Positions 36,049-43,509 of a stretch of DNA of 64,000 bases are shown here, in pieces (position 1 is the first letter of the stretch; every line of letters starts with the position of its first letter). The DNA lies in assembly GCA_947245585.1 (NCBI GenBank), contig CAMXPV010000003.1:52950-116949 (forward strand), in the 5' to 3' direction. The stretch comes from an uncultured Lachnospiraceae bacterium. Its GTDB lineage: Bacteria > Bacillota > Clostridia > Lachnospirales > Lachnospiraceae. Position numbers and translations under genes: made by a program. The notes beneath the pieces were generated by a model. That model was not told the DNA's origin. It was given only the letters and a program-made list of their open reading frames with translations, and searched no databases.

Positions 36049-36813
36049 CTATACCTCGCAAAAATGTGTGATAAAAGATTTTCTGTGAATGGGACAGGGC
36101 CCGTACTTTTCAAGCGCCTCGATGTGCGCCCTCGCGCCGTATCCCTTGTTTGAGGCAAAGCCGTACACCGGATACACCTCATCGTACTGTACCATCAGGC
36201 GGTCCCTCGTCACCTTTGCCACGATACTTGCCGCCCCAATGGAAATGCTTTTCGCGTCTCCCTTGATAATAGGAACCTGCCTCATCTCTACACCCGGTAT
36301 GGTCACGGCATCGTTTAGTAAGAGATCCGGCACAACAGACAGCTTTCCAATAGCCTCACGCATAGCCTCATAGGTCGCCTGCAGGATATTGATCTCATCA
36401 ATGCGGGCCGGCGTACTGTAACCAAGTCCCACTGCCACCGCTTTCTCCATGATCACCTCATAAAGTTCCTCTCTCTTTTTTTCGGAGAGTTTCTTGGAAT
36501 CATTGATATATAAAATGTCACAATCTTTCGGCAAAATCACCGCTCCCGCCACCACCGGACCTGCAAGCGGGCCTCTTCCCACCTCGTCAATGCCGCAGAT
36601 ATGCGTATAGGCGGCATATTCTCTCTCATACCGCTGTAAATCTAACGTCCGCTTTACCTCTTTTTCATAGGCCGCAATACGCTTTTTCGCCTTGGTAATT
36701 TCCGCCTGCACACCCGCTCTCTCGTCGTCTGCATACTCCGAAAACAAAGCAGGCAGCTCTTCGATAGCTGCCGCCTGTAATTTTTCTCTTATGGTTCCAA
36801 TCTTTTCTGCCAT
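36049..36813 (-). CDS. rnhB: Ribonuclease HII
   Basis: 254 residues. The catalytic block GIDEVGRGPLAGPVVAGAVIL and later DAVTIPG, KGDAKSISIGAASIVAKVTRD are RNase HII signatures. It removes RNA from RNA/DNA hybrids and single ribonucleotides from DNA. An N-terminal helical extension of about 70 residues is common in Bacillota RnhB. It lies downstream of lepB in the ribosome-linked gene string. Confidence 0.96.
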   Translation of the reverse strand: MAEKIGTIREKLQAAAIEELPALFSEYADDERAGVQAEITKAKKRIAAYEKEVKRTLDLQRYEREYAAYTHICGIDEVGRGPLAGPVVAGAVILPKDCDILYINDSKKLSEKKREELYEVIMEKAVAVGLGYSTPARIDEINILQATYEAMREAIGKLSVVPDLLLNDAVTIPGVEMRQVPIIKGDAKSISIGAASIVAKVTRDRLMVQYDEVYPVYGFASNKGYGARAHIEALEKYGPCPIHRKSFITHFCEV

Positions 36814-36831
36814 TTATCCTTCTCCCGCCCA

Positions 36832-37371
36832 TTAGCGATGTTTAATAAATCCAATCTTTTCGAGCGGCCATATCCGAAGCCATGCTCTCCCAATTATGTT
36901 TTCTCTCCTGATGTTTGCTACGGAAGGATCCCTGCTGTCGGTACTGTTGTTTCTGTTATCTCCCAGAACAAAATATTCGTCTTTCCCCAACGTGATCGGC
37001 TCGTATGCCCTGCCCGGATTCTCTATGACTTCCTTGCCGTAAAAGTCATCAATCACCTCTCCCTCCACATAGATCTTTCCTTCCTCGTCAATCTGTACCG
37101 TCTCTCCCGGCAGACCTATGACTCTCTTGATATAAAAGGTGTCCTTCTCCCCCAAAAAGCGGAATACAATAATGTCATACCGCTCCGGATCATGGAAGCG
37201 GTAGCTGATTTTGTCTACAATCAAATTATCCGCTTCACTGAGCATCGGCTCCATAGAGCTTCCCTGCACCTGCGTCCTTTGTCCCACAAAATGGATCACC
37301 AGATAAACAAGGCACAAAACGCCAAGCAGATACAGACTCGTGTTCAAAATCTCCCGCAATACTCTCTTCAC
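36832..37371 (-). CDS. lepB: Signal peptidase I (first copy)
   Basis: 179 residues. One N-terminal membrane helix, then the catalytic serine in QGSSMEPML, the lysine in TFYIKRVIGLPGE, and GDNRNNSTDSR. It removes signal peptides from secreted proteins outside the membrane. The start is GTG, overlapping the rbgA stop codon (GTGA), with AGGAGG 10 nt upstream. A second, distinct copy is encoded on the other side of rbgA. Confidence 0.95.
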   Translation of the reverse strand: MKRVLREILNTSLYLLGVLCLVYLVIHFVGQRTQVQGSSMEPMLSEADNLIVDKISYRFHDPERYDIIVFRFLGEKDTFYIKRVIGLPGETVQIDEEGKIYVEGEVIDDFYGKEVIENPGRAYEPITLGKDEYFVLGDNRNNSTDSRDPSVANIRRENIIGRAWLRIWPLEKIGFIKHR

Positions 37372-38240
37372 TCCTGCTCTTCCTCCTGCTGTTGGTCACA
37401 CATTTCCAATGTAATTCTTCCTATTCTGCCGTTTCTGAAATCATCCACCAAAAGGGCCGCCGCTTTTTCATAGTCCGGCTCCTGTCCTTTTTTATAACAT
37501 TTGCGGTTTTCACAGATTAAATCAAGCGCCTGAACGGGCGTAAGCTCTGTCTCACCGTCAATCTGGTATCTGGCAAACAAATGTTCTCCGTAATATGCCA
37601 TCAGATAGGCCAAAAGCTCCGACGCAAGCTCCGTCATCTGTAAAATCTCGTCGTTCATGGACCCGATCATGGCAAGCTTTTTGCCCACTTCTTCACTTTC
37701 AAACTTAGGCCACAAAATACCCGGCGTGTCCAAAAGCTCCAATTCTTTGTTCAGCCTGATCCACTGTTTCCCCTTGGTTACACCCGGCTTATTTCCCGTC
37801 TTCGTACATGCTTTTCCCGCAAAGGAATTGATAAAAGTGGATTTTCCCACATTGGGAATGCCCACGACGATCGCCCTGACAGGCCTGTTTTTGATTCCAC
37901 GCTTTCTGTCTCGCTCAATTTTTTCCCTGCACGCCTCCTGTACTTTTGGCTGAATGGCACGCATCCCTTGTCCGGTCTTGGCGTTAATCTCAAGAACATG
38001 AAAGCCACGCTCCTTAAAATATGACATCCAACGCTTATTTGCCTCCGGGTCTGCCAAATCTGATTTATTCAGAAGAATCAGCCGGGCCTTGTTCTTTCCC
38101 AATTCATCTATGTCCGGATTTTTACTGGAAAGGGGAACTCTGGCATCCACCAACTCAATCACCAGATCAATGAGACTGATGTTCTCCTGCATCATGCGCT
38201 TCGCCTTCGTCATATGCCCCGGATACCACTGATAATTCAT
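37368..38240 (-). CDS. rbgA: Ribosome biogenesis GTPase RbgA (YlqF)
   Basis: 290 residues with circularly permuted G motifs: NKSD (G4) comes first, then GIPNVGKSTFIN (G1), then DTPG (G3), typical of YlqF. The N-terminal WYPGHMTKAKRMM is diagnostic. RbgA matures the 50S subunit. The C-terminus ends in an acidic EEEQE tail. It sits between two lepB genes. Confidence 0.96.
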   Translation of the reverse strand: MNYQWYPGHMTKAKRMMQENISLIDLVIELVDARVPLSSKNPDIDELGKNKARLILLNKSDLADPEANKRWMSYFKERGFHVLEINAKTGQGMRAIQPKVQEACREKIERDRKRGIKNRPVRAIVVGIPNVGKSTFINSFAGKACTKTGNKPGVTKGKQWIRLNKELELLDTPGILWPKFESEEVGKKLAMIGSMNDEILQMTELASELLAYLMAYYGEHLFARYQIDGETELTPVQALDLICENRKCYKKGQEPDYEKAAALLVDDFRNGRIGRITLEMCDQQQEEEQE

Positions 38241-38252
38241 GTTCTGTCCCCT

Positions 38253-38837
38253 CTATTCAATCATGCCCATGGAATCTTCCTGAGCCGCCATATGAAACCA
38301 TGCTTTACCGACAATATCATCTTTCTTCACCGCGCCGATATTGCCTGACCGGCTGTCTTCACTGCTGTTTCTGTTATCTCCCAAAACAAAAAACTCGTCT
38401 CCGCCCAGAAGGAGTTCATTCTGCGCAATACCGGGGTCTGCAATCTTGTCGAAAAGCTCGTTCTCCTCCAAAAGCACCCCGTCTATATAAACGCTGCCAT
38501 CCCGAATTTGCACTGTCTCACCGGGCAGTCCTACCACCCGCTTCACGTAAAAATGCGTATTCTGGTTCCCGTTTGGCAGAAAAACAACGACATCCCCGCG
38601 CCTGGGCGTAGATATCCTGTAAAGAATACGGTTCATCAATATTTCCTGCCCATTGTGCAGCGCAGGTTCCATGGAGTCACCGATCACACTGGTCCGCATT
38701 CCCACCGAAAACACAAGAACAAACGCCAGAAAAACGGCGACGGCACCGCCCACCAACAATTCCATGATATCCTTTAGCAGCCTTGGGTTCAGCCTTTTTT
38801 TCTTTTGATAAAAAGTAAGTCCCTTTCTCCTAGCCAC
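38253..38837 (-). CDS. lepB: Signal peptidase I (second copy)
   Basis: 194 residues from a GTG at 38837 with GAGGAAGAG upstream. The track start (TTG at 38864) lies inside the T run of the rplS terminator and is rejected. Catalytic serine in IGDSMEPAL, lysine in THFYVKRVVGLPGE, and GDNRNSSEDSRSGNIG. One membrane helix at about 25-50. It differs from the first copy over much of its length, so this is not a fresh duplication; the two may divide substrates. Confidence 0.93.
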   Translation of the reverse strand: MARRKGLTFYQKKKRLNPRLLKDIMELLVGGAVAVFLAFVLVFSVGMRTSVIGDSMEPALHNGQEILMNRILYRISTPRRGDVVVFLPNGNQNTHFYVKRVVGLPGETVQIRDGSVYIDGVLLEENELFDKIADPGIAQNELLLGGDEFFVLGDNRNSSEDSRSGNIGAVKKDDIVGKAWFHMAAQEDSMGMIE

Positions 38838-38869
38838 AGTCTCTTCCTCTTGCCGTAGACTCAAAAAAC

Positions 38870-38896
38870 AGATACCTCCATATTTCGAGGTATCTG
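38870..38896 (-). terminator. Terminator after rplS
   Basis: CAGATACCTC/GAGGTATCTG is a perfect 10-bp stem followed by TTTTTT on the minus strand. It should make rplS mostly monocistronic, with read-through feeding lepB-rbgA. Confidence 0.88.
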
Positions 38897-38911
38897 CCTT
38901 ATGTTTTCCGC

Positions 38912-39259
38912 TTATCTCACTAACTCTTTTACCTTGGCTTTCTTGCCGACGCGGTTTCTCAGGTAATTCAGTTTCGCACGTCTCACCTTACCACGTCTTA
39001 CAACCTCGACTTTCTCCACATTAGGAGAGTGCATGGGCCATGTCTTTTCTACGCCTACGCCGTTTGACATCTTACGCACGGTAAAGGTCGTTCTGTTGCC
39101 GCCGCCCTGAATCTTTAAAACAGTGCCTTCAAACACCTGGATTCTCTCGCGGTTACCCTCTTTGATCTTACCGTACACCTTAACGGTATCGCCTACGTTA
39201 AAATCGTCAACATTTTCCTTTAACTGTTCCGCTTCAATTTCTCTAATAATATCGTTCAT
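38912..39259 (-). CDS. rplS: 50S ribosomal protein L19
   Basis: 115 residues, with [26 protein letters not shown] and [43 protein letters not shown], the L19 signature (each part seen separately). It lies at the 30S/50S interface. AGGAGGAG precedes the ATG. In most Bacillota rplS follows trmD directly; here about 2.4 kb of accessory DNA lies between them. Confidence 0.97.
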   Translation of the reverse strand: MNDIIREIEAEQLKENVDDFNVGDTVKVYGKIKEGNRERIQVFEGTVLKIQGGGNRTTFTVRKMSNGVGVEKTWPMHSPNVEKVEVVRRGKVRRAKLNYLRNRVGKKAKVKELVR

Positions 39260-39366
39260 ATTCTCCTCCTGATATGCTCCGGATGTTCTTAATACGTCTG
39301 TAGCAGAGGACCACCCTTCATCACAACATTAATAACTTACCATATTGTGTTGGTAAATGCAAGAGG
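39260..39366 (-). promoter_or_regulatory. rplS 5' leader, possible L19 leader element
   Basis: About 107 nt between the predicted transcription start and the rplS ATG. It includes GGTCCTCTGCTACAGACG and GTATTAAGAACATCC, with a small TCTG-CTA-CAGA hairpin. The position and motifs suggest the autoregulatory L19 leader described for Bacillota, but I could not match the full consensus from memory. Confidence 0.4.
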
Positions 39367-39373
39367 TTTTTAT

Positions 39374-39402
39374 AATATAATCTTACTGCGCGATAAAGGC
39401 AA
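39374..39402 (-). promoter_or_regulatory. Promoter of rplS
   Basis: Minus strand: TTGCCT (39402-39397), 17 bp, TATATT (39379-39374). The -35 lies inside the remnant coding tail at 39383-39421. A weaker alternative, TTGCAT-N17-TAAGTT, lies a little downstream. Confidence 0.55.
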
Positions 39403-39421
39403 CTACGCCGTTTTCTTTCTG
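39383..39421 (-). pseudogene. Remnant C-terminus of a third secreted-protein paralogue
   Basis: Minus strand reads QKENGVVAFIAQ-stop. Copy B at 40424 ends KGNGVVAFIAQ-stop; over the shared 36 nt including TAA, 31 bases are identical and three of the five changes are silent. Nothing of the rest of the gene survives; the next codon upstream is TAG and the DUF3791 stop lies 9 nt away. It reads as the leftover tail of a copy replaced by the toxin/antitoxin pair. Confidence 0.75.
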
Positions 39422-39430
39422 CTATATATC

Positions 39431-39649
39431 CTACATCATCAACAATCCGCTATTATTCATTTCTTCATGAATAAACTCTGCCCATTCCTCAACTGTATCA
39501 TGCTCAACATAATCTTTATCACGCCGCAATGCTTCAGATAAATAAGAATCGCGAACAGCACGATACGCCTCTACTTCATTCATATGATACTGTCTTATCA
39601 ATACATCTTTTACAAATTCCTTGAACTCTCTTATTTCTGCATTTGTCAT
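39431..39649 (-). CDS. DUF3791-like small protein, candidate antitoxin
   Basis: 72 residues from the ATG at 39649 (AAAGGTGA 6 nt upstream); a GTG at 39658 overlapping the upstream stop is the alternative. The acidic, helical sequence (EFKEFVKDVLIRQYHMNEVEAYRAV ... VEEWAEFIHEE) resembles DUF3791 proteins, often encoded with DUF3990. It begins 5 nt after the DUF3990 gene. The antitoxin role is inferred from pairing and size; no DNA-binding motif is evident. Confidence 0.65.
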   Translation of the reverse strand: MTNAEIREFKEFVKDVLIRQYHMNEVEAYRAVRDSYLSEALRRDKDYVEHDTVEEWAEFIHEEMNNSGLLMM

Positions 39650-39654
39650 ACTGC

Positions 39655-40251
39655 TCACCTTCTTTCCATCATTTTCATATATTTTTCTTTGTTTTTTATT
39701 ATATCACATGACAATAATGTTATGCAAGAATAAGCCTTTTGCGTATGAAATGAATATTGCAACGGATATGGTTTCCCATTATCTTTTAAAAAATTATGAA
39801 AATCGATATCTCTTGGAGATTTAACACCTTTATTAACCAAATATGCTATATTTGCTATACTCCCGTCGGCAATTTCTCCGTAGCAAATATCATATCTGCC
39901 ATCTTGATTATGTTCTTTTATATCATATGCATCCAATATTTCTTTTGTCAACCGATTATTTAAAACGAAATATCCCCATCTTTCGCTATGTCTTACATAT
40001 TGCGCTACTGTTAAATCTAAATCTTTTCTTAATGCAAAATTCATATTTACTATGTACGGCTCTTCAAGTTTTCTATATTTCCTGTTATACTTATCAGTCG
40101 CTCTCAATGCCGAAATTACCGCATGATCATAATTAGGTGTTGCATAAAATCCGGCCCCAAAATCAAGATACGGTTTACTATATTTCAAATCTATGCCATT
40201 TGTTATAATATTAATTGCAGAACTACAATTTGTACCATGATAAAGTTTCAC
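39655..40251 (-). CDS. DUF3990 protein, ADP-ribosyltransferase-like candidate toxin
   Basis: 198 residues from a GTG start (GGAG 7 nt upstream). MKLYHGTN near the N-terminus, DFGAGFYATPNYDHA at about 31-45 and YGEIADG near 128 fit the H-Y-[E/D] arrangement of the ADP-ribosyltransferase superfamily, to which I assign DUF3990. The region is visibly more AT-rich than its neighbours. It is tightly linked to the DUF3791 gene. If active it would modify a cell target using NAD+; the target is unknown. A role in phage defence or plasmid-like maintenance is possible. Confidence 0.72.
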   Translation of the reverse strand: MKLYHGTNCSSAINIITNGIDLKYSKPYLDFGAGFYATPNYDHAVISALRATDKYNRKYRKLEEPYIVNMNFALRKDLDLTVAQYVRHSERWGYFVLNNRLTKEILDAYDIKEHNQDGRYDICYGEIADGSIANIAYLVNKGVKSPRDIDFHNFLKDNGKPYPLQYSFHTQKAYSCITLLSCDIIKNKEKYMKMMERR

Positions 40252-40330
40252 ACTTATGCTCCTTTTTTAGCTAAATCATAACACAATTTACTATTCTATT
40301 AAAGAAATTTTATAGATTTATATGCAAAAA

Positions 40331-40367
40331 AAGCCACTGCCGTAGTCATATCACACGGCAGTGGCTT
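40331..40367 (-). terminator. Terminator of secreted-protein copy B
   Basis: AAGCCACTGCCG and CGGCAGTGGCTT form a perfect 12-bp stem followed on the minus strand by a run of seven T. Confidence 0.9.
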
Positions 40368-40423
40368 CCCCACACTTATATACAAATTACAAAGTTTTCT
40401 ACTTTAATAACATTACGGAACGC

Positions 40424-41272
40424 TTACTGCGCGATAAACGCAACGACACCGTTCCCTTTCATATTCAGGGTTACATGGTCTGCTCTTACTTCCGCTACCT
40501 CTACGTCAACCCATGTGCCTGCATTGTACTGCAGGGCAATGATGCTCTCTTCCCCTGTGATGCCGGGTGTATAGAAGTTGATCGTCGCCTCCACTGCGGG
40601 ATAACTCACTTCAACCACATTCAAAACCGTTCCCTCCTGCTCGATGCGGACGGAATCCACATAAGCGCGGTTGGTCACCTTGCTGATAGACGCAGACATA
40701 TTGGTCACCTGTCCGTCTACAACAAGATTACCGCCCTGTCCTACGGTCATCGCATTCTCAATGCCGGGAGTGCTCACAACTGCATTATTGTAAAACTCGC
40801 CTGCGGACATATTTTTCTCTGCTGCTCTGTACATATCGCCTACATCGGCAAAACCTTCATCCATCGCTGCGCCCACCAGACGGACTGCCTCTGCGCTCGC
40901 CTGCTCCTGTATCAGGCGCTCTTTCGTAGCTTCTGCTTCCGCTCTTGCCTCTGCCTCACGCTCTGCGGCGGATTTGGAGTCGGAACTACTGGAACCAGAA
41001 TCGGAACTGGAGCCGCCATAGGAATCTGTAAGCACCCACTTTCCTCCTTTATACACATACATCTTAGATTCATTCGAACTCCACCAAAAATCACCCTCCG
41101 TCATGCCGCTAGTAGGTGCGTCCGCTTGATTAAACTGCTGTGGTCCATTTGATTCCGTCTGTTGTCCTCCGTTACCACCTGTTTCTTCTTCATCCGCCGC
41201 AAACACCGACATCGCCGATACCATCAAGCCCACCGCCAACATAAACGCCAACCATTTTCTTACTGTTCTCAT
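40424..41272 (-). CDS. Secreted protein of unknown function, copy B (paralogue of 10601-11470)
   Basis: 282 residues. Signal peptide 1-25 (MLAVGLMVSAMSVFAAD), an Asn/Gln/Gly-rich linker, a Trp-rich segment (EGDFWWSSNESKMYVYKGGKWV), a Ser-rich spacer, an Ala/Glu helix, then the conserved domain from EAVRLVG to NGVVAFIAQ. Shared blocks with copy A include YYNNAV/FYNNAV, QGGNL.VDG.VTNM.ASISKV, VDSVR, EATINFY.PG.T and EVRADHV.LN. Strong AAGGAGGAG before the ATG. The conserved domain is predicted mostly beta. No anchor motif. Function unknown; conservation of both protein and upstream G9 element suggests joint control of the two copies. Confidence 0.8.
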   Translation of the reverse strand: MRTVRKWLAFMLAVGLMVSAMSVFAADEEETGGNGGQQTESNGPQQFNQADAPTSGMTEGDFWWSSNESKMYVYKGGKWVLTDSYGGSSSDSGSSSSDSKSAAEREAEARAEAEATKERLIQEQASAEAVRLVGAAMDEGFADVGDMYRAAEKNMSAGEFYNNAVVSTPGIENAMTVGQGGNLVVDGQVTNMSASISKVTNRAYVDSVRIEQEGTVLNVVEVSYPAVEATINFYTPGITGEESIIALQYNAGTWVDVEVAEVRADHVTLNMKGNGVVAFIAQ

Positions 41273-41377
41273 GATCCTTCTCCTCCTTAACAGGGATTTT
41301 CACACCGCTTGTCCTACTGCCCTTATCCCCTATCATTTTTTCATTTCTGGTACTTCTGAAGCCGCTTCATGATTCTT

Positions 41378-41406
41378 ATTATACAGTAGACATAACGCTT
41401 TTGCAA
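41378..41406 (-). promoter_or_regulatory. Proximal promoter of copy B
   Basis: Minus strand: TTGCAA (41406-41401), 17 bp, perfect TATAAT (41383-41378), about 105 nt before the ATG. Confidence 0.65.
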
Positions 41407-41440
41407 ACGTTTTTTAGATTATTTGTAAACTACAATATGT

Positions 41441-41468
41441 TGTATACCCCCCCCCGGAAATTTTTCAA
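41441..41468 (-). promoter_or_regulatory. G9-containing upstream element or distal promoter of copy B
   Basis: Minus strand: TTGAAA (41468-41463), a 16-bp spacer ending TTTCC-GGGGGGGGG, then TATACA (41446-41441). The string CC-G9-TATA is identical to that in front of copy A. As a proximal promoter exists 60 bp closer to the gene, this may be a second promoter or a binding site. Confidence 0.6.
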
Positions 41469-41536
41469 CATCTTGTGGTTTTCCCATTTTCTGGAGTTTT
41501 GAGAGCCCTTTTTTTGCTCACAAAAGCAGAAAAAAA

Positions 41537-41572
41537 GTGCAAAATCCGAATCAATGTTTTCGGAATCTGCAC
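41537..41572 (-). terminator. Terminator of the ylxM-trmD operon
   Basis: Minus strand GTGCA-ATTCCGA / TTCGGAT-TGCAC stem followed by TTTTTTT, about 75 nt past the trmD stop. The 371-nt gap 41273-41643 otherwise holds only the copy B promoter region. Confidence 0.85.
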
Positions 41573-41643
41573 CTTCTGCTCTCCTATCAAAAGTTGCCTT
41601 TCATAAAAATAGCATACCAAACATTCGTAGGTAATAACATCCC

Positions 41644-42351
41644 CTAAAACTGCCTCTCCCTATACTTTTCATACAAATCAGGCCGTCTTTCTTTCGTCCG
41701 CAAAAGCGCCTGTTCCCTCCGCCATGCGTCCACCTTCGCGTGATCCCCCGAAAGCAAGATCTCCGGCACTCTCTTCTCATGCCAGATCTCCGGTCTGGAA
41801 TACTGCGGATACTCCAAAAGACCGTCCTCAAAGGACTCCGTCTGTGATGACTCCCCATTGTGGAGAACGCCGGGCACCAGTCTTGCGATGGCATCAGCCA
41901 TCACCATAGCGGGAAGTTCGCCCCCCGTCAGCACATAATCGCCGATGGAAACCTCATCCGTCACGATTTCTTCAAGCACCCTCTCATCAATTCCCTCATA
42001 ATGCCCGCAGAGAAAAATCAAATCGCTCTCCCCTGCCATTTCCTGCGCCATCTCCTGACAGAAAGTCTTTCCCTGCGGCGTGAGATAAATAACGCGGCTA
42101 GCCCTTTCCCTGCCAACGCGGTCAACAATCGACTGATAGGCATCAAATACCGGTTGGGCCTGCATCAGCATTCCCGCACCGCCTCCATAGGGATAGTCGT
42201 CCACCTTACCATGTTTGTCAAGCGTGTAGTCCCTGATATTAACCGCCTCTATAAAAATATGTCCGTTTTTCACTGCCCTTCCGAGAATGCTGGTATTCAG
42301 TCCCTGCATCACCATTTCGGGAAAGAGCGTCAAAATATGAAAATGTAACAT
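41644..42351 (-). CDS. trmD: tRNA (guanine-37-N1)-methyltransferase
   Basis: 235 residues. Motifs: HILTLFPEMV, DYPYGGGAGMLM, LCGHYEGIDERVLE, SIGDYVLTGGELPAMVM and RPEIWHEKRVPEILLSGDH, the knotted SPOUT fold. It uses SAM to methylate G37 next to the anticodon and prevent frameshifts. The start overlaps the last base of rimM. Normal TrmD is about 240 residues. Confidence 0.97.
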   Translation of the reverse strand: MLHFHILTLFPEMVMQGLNTSILGRAVKNGHIFIEAVNIRDYTLDKHGKVDDYPYGGGAGMLMQAQPVFDAYQSIVDRVGRERASRVIYLTPQGKTFCQEMAQEMAGESDLIFLCGHYEGIDERVLEEIVTDEVSIGDYVLTGGELPAMVMADAIARLVPGVLHNGESSQTESFEDGLLEYPQYSRPEIWHEKRVPEILLSGDHAKVDAWRREQALLRTKERRPDLYEKYRERQF

Positions 42352-42878
42352 TATAACAACCCGTCCATAATATGCACCGTAATTTTCTTCTCTTCCATGT
42401 CAACCGTTTTCACACAGTCCTTGATCGCCGGAAGCAGCGCCTCCGTGCCGTCTGGCCTGCCCACCACATAAACATCATTTGCGCCAGTAGCCAGAACATC
42501 TTTCAGTGTACCGAGCGTTTCTCCCTCGTCCGTGACCACCAATGAGCCGATCAAATCGGCCACAAAATACTCGTCCTTTTTTAACTTAACCGCCTTGTCC
42601 CGCGTGACCAGAAGCTTTCCCTTCTTATATTTTTCCACGTCATTGATGGAATCATATCCCTTGAATTTCAAAATCACAAACTGTTTAAAAAATTTGACAC
42701 CCTCAATCTCCATGGAAATGCGCTCCCTCCCGGTATCTAGCGTCACTTCCTTCAATTTTTTAAAGCGGTTCGCGTCGTCCGTGGTGGGAAACACCTTGAC
42801 TTCTCCCCGGATTCCGTGGGTCTGGGTGATCACACCCACCTGTAACTCGTCATTCTTACTGTTGTCTGCCATTCCCAT
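42351..42878 (-). CDS. rimM: 16S rRNA processing factor RimM
   Basis: 175 residues. N-terminal [18 protein letters not shown] and the PRC-barrel part [29 protein letters not shown] identify RimM. It matures the 30S head domain with S19. GGGAG lies 6 nt before the ATG. It overlaps trmD by one base. Confidence 0.95.
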   Translation of the reverse strand: MGMADNSKNDELQVGVITQTHGIRGEVKVFPTTDDANRFKKLKEVTLDTGRERISMEIEGVKFFKQFVILKFKGYDSINDVEKYKKGKLLVTRDKAVKLKKDEYFVADLIGSLVVTDEGETLGTLKDVLATGANDVYVVGRPDGTEALLPAIKDCVKTVDMEEKKITVHIMDGLL

Positions 42879-42932
42879 TCACAACTCCCTGATTTATCTT
42901 CTCCGCCTTCTGACTCGATTCGTATAAGCAGA

Positions 42933-42954
42933 CCCCACAGATTCCTCTGTGGGG
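42933..42954 (-). other. Intra-operon hairpin between khpA and rimM
   Basis: CCCCACAGA-TTCC-TCTGTGGGG, a perfect 9-bp GC-rich stem with a tetraloop and no T run. It may stabilise or process the mRNA rather than terminate it. Confidence 0.55.
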
Positions 42955-42963
42955 CCAGATTTG

Positions 42964-43191
42964 TCAGATGATCTCTACATCCACTCTCTTATTGTCCTTA
43001 GATGACGCGGCTTTGACAACAGAGCGGATCGCTTTCGCGATACGTCCCTGTTTCCCAATAACCTTTCCCATATCGGAGGGAGCCACATGAAGTTCCACGG
43101 TGATATTCTTACCGTCTTCCTTCTGTGTCACCACCACTTCGTCCGGGTTCTCAACAAGAGCTTTTGCGATCACTTCAACCAATTCTTTCAT
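42964..43191 (-). CDS. khpA: KH-domain RNA-binding protein KhpA
   Basis: 75 residues, one KH domain with the GxxG loop in DMGKVIGKQGRIAKAIRSVVK. KhpA forms an RNA chaperone with KhpB in Bacillota. It sits between rpsP and rimM as expected (ylqC). GGAGGTGG precedes the ATG. Confidence 0.96.
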   Translation of the reverse strand: MKELVEVIAKALVENPDEVVVTQKEDGKNITVELHVAPSDMGKVIGKQGRIAKAIRSVVKAASSKDNKRVDVEII

Positions 43192-43222
43192 AGTCCACCT
43201 CCAAAAGCGATCTGGAACTCTC

Positions 43223-43468
43223 TTACTTTGTCACGCCAACTGTCTTGAAGATACGGCTTACAATCTCTGTGGGCTGTGCACCGTTTGCGAGCCATTTCTT
43301 CGCTTCCTCCTCGTTTACCTTGTAAGTGCTGGGGTCAGTATTGGGATCGTATGTGCCGATCTCCGCAATACATCTGCCGTCTCTGGGGGATCTGGAATCT
43401 GCCACTACAATCCTGTAAAAAGGATGCTTCTTCTGTCCCATTCTTCTTAATCTGATCTTAACTGCCAT
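43223..43468 (-). CDS. rpsP: 30S ribosomal protein S16
   Basis: 81 residues: [41 protein letters not shown] at the N-terminus is the S16 pattern. It is encoded between ffh and khpA. Confidence 0.97.
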   Translation of the reverse strand: MAVKIRLRRMGQKKHPFYRIVVADSRSPRDGRCIAEIGTYDPNTDPSTYKVNEEEAKKWLANGAQPTEIVSRIFKTVGVTK

Positions 43469-43509
43469 TTTTCTTTGCCTCCATTGTAAAATAATTTATT
43501 TTTGAAACC

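Noticed and set aside
39700-41500. Insertion sequence or phage remnant around the accessory patch
   Set aside because: No transposase, integrase, terminal inverted repeats or target duplications could be seen.
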